Below the pieces are notes generated by a model. The model was not told where the DNA came from, did no database searches, and worked only from the letters and a program-made list of their open reading frames with translations. Of a stretch of DNA of 8,736 nt, positions 1 to 4,628 are shown piece after piece (position 1 is the first letter of the stretch; every line of letters begins with the position of its first letter). The stretch lies in assembly GCA_046483025.1 (NCBI GenBank), contig JAWODZ010000038.1, positions 1 through 8,736 of the forward strand. Reading direction: 5' to 3'. Origin of the DNA: CAYUAG01 sp046483025. GTDB taxonomy: Bacteria; Zhuqueibacterota; QNDG01; CAYUAG01. A program made the translations under genes and the position numbers.

Positions 1-2
1 AT

Positions 3-695
3 GATGAAGAAGATATTAAGCAAAATCAGAATATTCTGCACGAAATTCCAGAAAAAGACAAGCAAGAAGAAGATGTGTTAGAAGGAGAGGATCAATTTTT
101 CTCTGACTTAATAGATGAGAAAGACGTAGAAGAACAAATAGCTTCTTTTGCAGCAGATGAATTACTGGATGAAGAACATGAAGATATAGAATATAGTGAA
201 GACACCCTGGATAAAGAAGAAGGCAGTATTTTTAAGATGTCGGAAGGATTGGATTTTGAAAAAAGAGAGATAGTTTCAGAAGAAAAAGAAATAGATCAAG
301 AAAAAGCAAAAGCTTTAAGAGAGAAAAAAATCAAACGCTTTCTAAAATCCGGAAAATGGTTTTATAAGCAAGGGTCCTATGAAAAATCAATCATCGAAAT
401 AAAAAAAGTTCTGGATGAAGATCCTACTAATCTGGCAGCGTTTCAGTATCTGGGTGATGCATACTTTAAAATCGGTAATTTGGATAAATCAGAATACTAC
501 TATGATAAGGTTCGCCGTGTACAACCGGAGAACATGACTGTGGCAGAAAATTTGGGAGTGATTTATGCAAACCGGGGAGAATATAAAAAGGCTGTTTTTC
601 AATGGAATGAAGTGTTAAAACGATCCCCGGAAAGAAGAGATCTGTTTGAAAGAATTAAAAAGTTGCAACAAACGTTGAGAAAACATGTTTTATGA
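3..695 (+). CDS. TPR-repeat protein, acidic N-terminal region (5' end outside window)
   Basis: The reading frame is open to the left edge of the window, so the true start lies upstream. A GTG at 75 is only an internal possibility and has no good ribosome-binding site. The visible part is 230 residues. Residues 1 to about 100 are very rich in Glu/Asp and probably disordered. From about residue 110 to 209 there are about three tetratricopeptide repeats with the usual small/aromatic pattern (GKWFYKQGSYEKSI, AFQYLGDAYFKIGNLDKSE, AENLGVIYANRGEYKKAV). A basic tail ends in RKHVL. TPR proteins are scaffolds for protein-protein contacts, and no enzyme domain is visible, so the specific role is unknown. 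There is no signal peptide or membrane segment in the visible part. The gene is closed by an intrinsic terminator about 95 bases downstream, so it is probably the last gene of its transcript. Confidence 0.85.
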   Translation, partial: DEEDIKQNQNILHEIPEKDKQEEDVLEGEDQFFSDLIDEKDVEEQIASFAADELLDEEHEDIEYSEDTLDKEEGSIFKMSEGLDFEKREIVSEEKEIDQEKAKALREKKIKRFLKSGKWFYKQGSYEKSIIEIKKVLDEDPTNLAAFQYLGDAYFKIGNLDKSEYYYDKVRRVQPENMTVAENLGVIYANRGEYKKAVFQWNEVLKRSPERRDLFERIKKLQQTLRKHVL

Positions 696-789
696 AAAAA
701 GTATAATGTTCTAAAATAAAATTGTATTGATAAATTTTGTTTGACTTCTGATTGAAATCAGGATAAAAAATAAGATTTAGAATAAACAC

Positions 790-821
790 AAGAGGCATTC
801 ATTGTAAGGTTGCCTCTTTTT
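790..821 (+). terminator. Rho-independent terminator after the TPR gene
   Basis: An 8-bp perfect stem (AAGAGGCA at 790-797 with TGCCTCTT at 811-818) encloses a 13-base loop. The T-run at 816-821 overlaps the end of the stem, as in a classic intrinsic terminator. It lies between the TPR gene and the promoter-like site of the next gene. Confidence 0.85.
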
Positions 822-849
822 ACATTAAGAATTTTTAAAAATAAAAAGC

Positions 850-878
850 TTGACAATAACTTTTTTATTATTTATTTT
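850..878 (+). promoter_or_regulatory. Candidate sigma-70 promoter for the homocysteine-biosynthesis genes
   Basis: A perfect -35 hexamer TTGACA lies at 850-855. A 17-base spacer separates it from TATTTT at 873-878, which matches TATAAT at four of six positions. It lies just after the upstream terminator and about 65 bases before the chosen ATG at 945. The surrounding DNA is almost pure A/T, so the -10 assignment is uncertain; the -35 match is the stronger part. Confidence 0.6.
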
Positions 879-944
879 TTGTAAAATTTATTTAATCATA
901 TTGAAAATGTGACAGTATGCACCATAAAAACAGGAATACAAATC

Positions 945-2114
945 ATGGCTAAAACTGTAATAGAGATCAACCAAAAAATTAAGAGAAAACAGGCAGTTGT
1001 AGTTACTGCTGAGGAGATGTGTTCCTTAGTGGATGATAATGGAGTAGAGGAAGCAGCAAAAGAGGTAGATGTGGTTACAACCGGTACTTTCGGGCCCATG
1101 TGTTCCAGCGGGGCTTATTTTAATATTGCCCAGCCTAAACCGAAAATTAAATTAGGAGGAGGAGTATGTTATCTTAATGATGTGCCTGCTTACCCAGGAT
1201 TCGCGGCAGCTGATATTTTCCTGGGATGTTCTCAGGTTATGAGGGATGACCCCAAAAATAAAATTCATCCCGGAGAGTTCCGTTACGGTGGGGCTCATGT
1301 CATTGAGGATTTTGTATCAGGAAAGAATATAAAGCTGGAGGCATATGCTTATGGAACTGACTGCTATCCCAGAAGAGAGTATGAAACCATTATAAATGTG
1401 AAGAATGTTAATGATGCTGTGTTGTTCAATCCCAGGAATGCATATCAAAATTACAACGTTGCAGTCAATCGTACTCATAAGAATATCTATACTTATATGG
1501 GTATGTTGAAGGCAAAAATGAATAATGCAACCTATTGTTCAGCCGGTCAACTATCTCCTCTGCTTAACGATCCTTTGTATCAGACTATAGGGATTGGCAC
1601 CAGAATATTTCTTGGCGGAAGCTATGGGTATATCACCTGGCCAGGCACTCAGCATAATCCTAAAGCCCCCAGAAAGAACAATAAGGTCCCCTTTCTCCCG
1701 GCAGGTACTCTGGCTGTAATTGGTGATCTCAAAAAAATGAATCCCTCCTGGCTTGTTGGGTTATCTATGGCAGGATACGGAGTAACTTTAATGGTAGGGA
1801 TAGGCATACCCATACCAATTTTAAACGAACAAATGGCTCGTTTTACTGCAGTGAAGGATAAAGATATCTATGCCCCGATTATAGACTATGGTAAAGATTA
1901 TCCTCAGGGGAAAAACAAAATTCTGGGCAAAGTATCGTATGCTGAATTAAAGAGTGGTGAAATTACATTGAATAAGAAAAAAATCAAAACAGCATCGTTA
2001 TCAAGCTATTCTAAAGCAGTTGAGATTGCAGAAACTCTGAAAAAATGGATTAGTAAAGGTGAATTTTTGTTAACTAACCCTGTAGCTCGCATTTCCGGTT
2101 CAGGAAAAGAGTAA
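945..2114 (+). CDS. Homocysteine biosynthesis protein (DUF39 / COG1900 family)
   Basis: This is a 389-residue protein of the HcyBio (DUF39, COG1900) family. In Methanosarcina the homologue works with a NIL-ferredoxin to convert aspartate semialdehyde and sulfide into homocysteine, giving a methionine route without O-acyl-homoserine. Family landmarks seen are TTGTFGPMCSSGAYFN near residues 45-60, with Cys53 placed to be the conserved cysteine linked to persulfide chemistry, then KLGGGVCYLNDVPAY, the GEFRYGGAHVIED segment, and GTDCYPR with Cys140. The protein appears cytoplasmic, with no signal peptide. It stops after the DUF39 region and lacks the C-terminal CBS domains recalled for the methanogen protein. 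I start at ATG 945 because AGGA at 932-935 lies nine bases upstream; an in-frame GTG at 909 would add 12 residues but has no Shine-Dalgarno sequence. The NIL-ferredoxin gene follows after 94 bases, which supports the assignment. Confidence 0.92.
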   Translation: MAKTVIEINQKIKRKQAVVVTAEEMCSLVDDNGVEEAAKEVDVVTTGTFGPMCSSGAYFNIAQPKPKIKLGGGVCYLNDVPAYPGFAAADIFLGCSQVMRDDPKNKIHPGEFRYGGAHVIEDFVSGKNIKLEAYAYGTDCYPRREYETIINVKNVNDAVLFNPRNAYQNYNVAVNRTHKNIYTYMGMLKAKMNNATYCSAGQLSPLLNDPLYQTIGIGTRIFLGGSYGYITWPGTQHNPKAPRKNNKVPFLPAGTLAVIGDLKKMNPSWLVGLSMAGYGVTLMVGIGIPIPILNEQMARFTAVKDKDIYAPIIDYGKDYPQGKNKILGKVSYAELKSGEITLNKKKIKTASLSSYSKAVEIAETLKKWISKGEFLLTNPVARISGSGKE

Positions 2115-2208
2115 CTGGAATCTATTGAATTAATTACAAACAATTGTATGTAGCTGTTCAGGTACACGGTTCTGAAGTTCCCGGTTTAAGGTATATGAAA
2201 GGTTTTCC

Positions 2209-2616
2209 ATGATTACAAAACGAATTGTAGTAAGATTTCCTCCAGATTTGGTGGATCAGCCTATAGCATGTCACCTGGTGAAGGATTATAATCTGGAATT
2301 TAATATTTTAAAAGCATCAGTGACTCCCAGAGAAGAAGGTGTTCTTGTGCTTGAGTTGAAAGGCAGTAATAAAAATTATAAGACTGGAGTGGATTATTTA
2401 AAAAAGTTAGGATTGAATATTCAGCCCCTGGAAAAGGATGTAATACGTAATGAGGACAAATGTACTCATTGCGGTTTATGTGTAGGGGTGTGTCCAACTG
2501 ATGCCTTAAAAGTAAATCAGAAAAACAGAAGAGTTGAATTTGATAATACCAAATGTCTGGCATGTGAATTATGTATTACTGCTTGTCCAACCTGGGCAAT
2601 GGAGCTTCATTTTTAA
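2209..2616 (+). CDS. NIL-domain 2x[4Fe-4S] ferredoxin, partner of the DUF39 protein
   Basis: This 135-residue protein has two parts. Residues 1 to about 76 (KRIVVRFPPDLVDQPIACHLVKDY and on) match the NIL domain, a small ligand-binding fold also found at the C-terminus of MetN methionine importers. Residues 83-135 are a bacterial-type diferredoxin. Cys85, 88, 91 and 95 (CTHCGLCVGVCP) and Cys116, 119, 122 and 126 (CLACELCITACP) are complete sets for two [4Fe-4S] clusters. In methanogens the homologue acts with the COG1900 protein in homocysteine synthesis, probably supplying electrons or aiding sulfur transfer. The start is supported by GAAAGG at 2197-2202, six bases before ATG. The 94-base gap to the upstream gene holds no obvious promoter or terminator, so co-transcription is likely. 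The length fits the family and no residue is missing. Confidence 0.93.
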   Translation: MITKRIVVRFPPDLVDQPIACHLVKDYNLEFNILKASVTPREEGVLVLELKGSNKNYKTGVDYLKKLGLNIQPLEKDVIRNEDKCTHCGLCVGVCPTDALKVNQKNRRVEFDNTKCLACELCITACPTWAMELHF

Positions 2617-2706
2617 TGTATTATACGGACAGGATGTTAAGGATTCACCCCGTGGGATTAACTTTATGAACAATTGAATATATTCTTAGGGAAAACTATC
2701 CCACTT

Positions 2707-2742
2707 GATGAAAAGGATTTAAAATAGTTTAAATTTTTCATC
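2707..2742. other. Long AT-rich two-part hairpin after the NIL-ferredoxin gene
   Basis: GATGAAAA at 2707-2714 pairs with TTTTCATC at 2735-2742. Inside it, ATTTAAA at 2717-2723 pairs with TTTAAAT at 2728-2734 around a four-base loop. The only defect is a two-base GG bulge at 2715-2716, giving 15 bp in all. No T-run follows on either strand, so it is not a textbook intrinsic terminator. It may protect the 3' end of the homocysteine-operon mRNA or terminate it weakly. A second 7-bp inverted repeat (GTGGGAT 2652-2658 / ATCCCAC 2698-2704) lies just upstream. Confidence 0.55.
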
Positions 2743-2789
2743 ATAAGTAAAATTCCATATGTAATCAAGGTATAAGAGCATAAAGGTAT

Positions 2790-3345
2790 TCATCCTATAT
2801 CCCAGTCCAAAACGGCCACAGATCGGCAATCCAGAGTAGCAATAACTTTAAAATTACCAATTCCTTTTTTGTCATAAGAGGCCTTCAGGGTTAAGGCGGT
2901 GATTTTGGGAGATACACTGGAGTCAAAGTGAAGCATTCCACTGTTACTCTCACCGTCAATTTTTTGGTAGTACCCGATTCCTTTAATAATATCCAGAAAA
3001 TTAGCAGTAAGTCCCATAAACCATCCAATTCTACTTTCATTCATCATGGACAGCAAGACCTGTTGCTGATAGGCTGGGTTTCCAGTATGGGCCTGTACTT
3101 TTCCGGAATTCCCAAAGAATCGCCGCCCTGGGAGTAGTAGAAATCAATAAGTTCTGCCATAGTGGTATTCCTAAAAATTTCATAAAAGGGGCCAAAACAA
3201 CCGGGGATGAATTCTTGACCCAGGAATTTTTTTCAAGGGTGAATCTGCACTTTAGTAAATCTTTTATGGGGATTAAATCAGTACTTCATCCCACAGTTTG
3301 GCCGGCACCATAGTTAACGATGCGGGCATGATCAGTATAGATCAT
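2790..3345 (-). pseudogene. Decayed minus-strand gene of unknown family, about 185 codons
   Basis: Read on the minus strand, three neighbouring frames join into one protein-like sequence. From ATG 3345 the reading is MIYTDHARIVNYGAG..., with a TGA soon after, then IPIKDLLKCRF. From about 3232 to 3047 another frame gives KKFLGQEFIPGCFGPFYEIF, then MAELIDFYYSQGGDSLGI (ATG at 3160, with AGGA just upstream). A third frame runs to TGA 2790 and gives AYQQQVLLSMMNESRIGWF, then IIKGIGYYQKIDG, ending in VLDWDIG. The frame changes fall near the A-run at 3228-3234 and between about 3050 and 3130. Each open piece is 60-110 codons with balanced composition, which is why I call a broken gene and not chance ORFs. 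An internal restart at 3160 could still give a short peptide. I do not recognise the family and assign no function. It is transcribed away from the pentapeptide-repeat gene. Confidence 0.55.
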
Positions 3346-3410
3346 TTTATTTAATATTTGAATAAAATATTTTTTTTTGTATTTTAATGAAAGAAAAGAT
3401 TTCATTCTCA

Positions 3411-3419
3411 AGGGAGGAG
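3411..3419 (+). promoter_or_regulatory. Strong Shine-Dalgarno site that decides the pentapeptide gene start
   Basis: AGGGAGGAG lies with its GGAGG core five bases before ATG 3423. An alternative in-frame ATG at 3387 is preceded only by T-rich DNA with no Shine-Dalgarno match. The site lies inside the longer frame, so the shorter product is favoured. Confidence 0.75.
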
Positions 3420-3422
3420 ATT

Positions 3423-3941
3423 ATGAGCTCCTTAAATAAAAGACAAAAGAAATGGTTAAATGAAAGATGGGACCGTGATTTAATCAATAAAATTGTGTTT
3501 GCTTTAAATGAGGGCAAAGAGATCTCTGGTCTGTTGAAAGCAGTGCCTCAAAAAAAAGAAATTCCTTTCAGAGAAAAATTTATTGATTTGCGGGGCATTG
3601 ATTTTTCCCACCAGAATCTTCGTGGCCCCTGGAATATACATAATGATCAACGGTTTCGACAGGGTATTTGTCTGAAAAATGCTGATTTTTCCTATGCCAA
3701 CCTGGCCTGGGTAATACTTCCACGAGCTGATTTACAAGGGTCGCTTTTTATTGAAACAGATTTAAGTAATGCAGAATTGATTTATTCTGATCTGTCTCAT
3801 ACAGATTTAACCGGTGCAGATATGAATGAAGCCTGGCTTCTGGACACAAAGTTTTATGAATCAAAAGTAACTGAGGAACAATTAAAGTCAAGAATGAATA
3901 TTGAACAAATGGATTTTGATTATCATGCTTATGAACTTTAA
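3423..3941 (+). CDS. Pentapeptide-repeat protein
   Basis: This is a 172-residue protein with no signal peptide or membrane segment. Residues 1-50 form a charged, probably helical N-terminal part (MSSLNKRQKKWLNERWDRDL). Residues about 52-145 are pentapeptide repeats of the A(D/N)LxX type, with central Leu or Phe every five residues: FIDLR, GIDFS, HQNLR, then ADFSY, ANLAW, ADLQG, TDLSN, AELIY, SDLSH, TDLTG, ADMNE. An insert at about 69-82 interrupts the run. Such repeats fold as a right-handed quadrilateral beta-helix. The closing helical tail is EEQLKSRMNIEQMDF. Family members have varied roles: some mimic DNA and protect gyrase, and most are unassigned, so none is claimed here. The neighbours on both sides are broken genes, while this frame is intact. 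A start at 3387 would give 184 residues. Confidence 0.85.
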   Translation: MSSLNKRQKKWLNERWDRDLINKIVFALNEGKEISGLLKAVPQKKEIPFREKFIDLRGIDFSHQNLRGPWNIHNDQRFRQGICLKNADFSYANLAWVILPRADLQGSLFIETDLSNAELIYSDLSHTDLTGADMNEAWLLDTKFYESKVTEEQLKSRMNIEQMDFDYHAYEL

Positions 3942-3966
3942 ATAATATTTAATTATTAAATATTAT
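3942..3966. promoter_or_regulatory. Perfect 12-bp inverted repeat, possible Fur-family operator
   Basis: The arms ATAATATTTAAT (3942-3953) and ATTAAATATTAT (3955-3966) are exact reverse complements around a single T at 3954. The core has the 7-1-7 layout of Fur/PerR-type boxes (ATTTAAT-T-ATTAAAT), though it lacks the G and C positions of the Escherichia coli Fur box. It fills the gap between the stop of the pentapeptide gene and the GAGG Shine-Dalgarno at 3967 of the nitroreductase remnant. A regulator bound here would block that transcript. The base composition is all A/T, so chance remains possible, and no -10/-35 pair was seen around it. Confidence 0.4.
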
Positions 3967-3975
3967 GAGGTAATT

Positions 3976-4270
3976 ATGTTTAAAGAGACTAATAATGATG
4001 TATTTACTGCCATAGCAAATAGACGGTAAGCCAGCTGGAGTAATTAATGGTGCTATTGCAATTGATCATATGACTCTGGCAGCCCAGGCTCTTGGACTGG
4101 GTACCTGCTGGATAGGTTCATTCAATCCGTCAAAAGTTCGTAAAGTTTGTAATATACCGGATAATATAGGAATTGTGCAATTATTGACCCTGGGCTATTC
4201 TGCGGAAAAACCCGCAGCCCGTAGTCGAAAAAAACTGGAAACAATTATATGTTTTGATAAATGGTTATAA
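3976..4270 (+). pseudogene. Nitroreductase-family gene with an internal deletion
   Basis: The N-terminal piece starts at ATG 3976, with GAGG five bases upstream, and reads MFKETNNDVFTAIANRR before TAA at 4027. ANRR is the usual start of the FMN-binding region of small nitroreductases. From 4022 another frame reads DGKPAGVINGAIAIDH, then MTLAAQALGLGTCWIGSF, then KVRKVCNIPDN and LLTLGYSAEKP, and ends at TAA 4268-4270. The LGLGTCWIG motif is typical of the family. Together the pieces give about 100 codons against about 170-180 in full proteins, so some 75 codons from the middle are missing and the frame is broken. Neither piece can make an FMN oxidoreductase by itself. An internal ATG at 4070 could express 66 residues, but that fragment would lack most of the active site. 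The FmdB-like gene follows after 10 bases. Confidence 0.85.
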
Positions 4271-4280
4271 AGGATAACTG

Positions 4281-4483
4281 ATGCCAACCTATGAATTTAT
4301 ATGTAATAAATGTAAGAATAATTTTGAAACGTTTACTTCCATTTAAAAAAAAAGCAAGTAATTTGTCCAGAATGTGGAGGTAAAGATATAAAAGAAATTT
4401 TTGGCGCCTTTTTTGTGGAGGGAAATGTGTCTAAAAGGAAAGCTGATCAAGGAACCAGCTGTACTAAAAGTTGCAGTATGTGA
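4281..4483 (+). pseudogene. FmdB-type zinc-ribbon protein gene with a one-base frame break
   Basis: The gene begins at ATG 4281, six bases after AAAGGA, which overlaps the stop of the nitroreductase remnant. The first frame reads MPTYEFICNKCKNNFETFTS and stops at TAA 4344-4346. The frame one base earlier then continues KKKQVICPECGGKDIKEIF, then GAFFVEG and ends SCTKSCSM at TGA 4481-4483. MPTYEF, CNKC and CPECGG are the hallmarks of the small FmdB/CxxC-CxxC regulatory-protein family, which binds zinc through the four cysteines. The total of 203 bases would be 67 codons plus stop if one base were restored just before or at the A-run 4345-4353. Either this is a real mutation or a homopolymer sequencing error. 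Slippage on the A-run alone cannot rescue it, because the TAA uses the first two A residues. Confidence 0.8.
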
Positions 4484-4628
4484 AGTAGCAATTGTGGATG
4501 ATAGATTTTTTATCAACATTAGAATGCTCTGCTTCAAACATTATTAGTATTGATTTTTGAAATTTTTTTGTATTAAGAACACCTGAATAAATTTTTCTAT
4601 ATTTTAATAAAATAAGGATATATTCATA

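Noticed and set aside
896..1099. Minus-strand ORF of 67 codons over the DUF39 gene start
   Set aside because: It overlaps a well-supported gene on the other strand and has no ribosome-binding site or recognisable motif.
2300..2563. Minus-strand ORF of 87 codons
   Set aside because: It is the shadow of the NIL-ferredoxin gene, whose cysteine motifs fix the plus strand as coding.
2928..3137. Plus-strand ORF of 69 codons
   Set aside because: It runs antisense to the much more protein-like minus-strand pieces, has no Shine-Dalgarno sequence and shows an unlikely composition.
3326..3345. Selenocysteine reading of the TGA early in the minus-strand remnant
   Set aside because: The same gene has two further frame changes, so simple decay explains the TGA, and no clear SECIS-like hairpin was found after it.
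3344..3368. 8-bp inverted repeat ATTTTATT / AATAAAAT with a 9-base spacer before the pentapeptide gene
   Set aside because: All-A/T repeats of this length are expected by chance in such AT-rich DNA, and nothing else supports it.
4344..4353. Programmed frameshifting or transcriptional slippage in the FmdB-like gene
   Set aside because: The stop codon is read before the A-run can alter the frame, and no slippery heptamer lies in frame before it.
4481..4536. Possible terminator hairpin TGAAG...CTTCA after the FmdB-like gene
   Set aside because: The stem is short and interrupted, the loop is over 30 bases, and no T-run follows directly.
4343..4537. Minus-strand ORF of 64 codons
   Set aside because: It runs opposite the FmdB-like gene, whose CPECGG half explains the plus strand.
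4550..4576. Promoter TTGATT / TATTAA before the mannosidase gene
   Set aside because: The spacer is only 15 bases and the A/T-rich background yields many equal matches, so no specific promoter is claimed.
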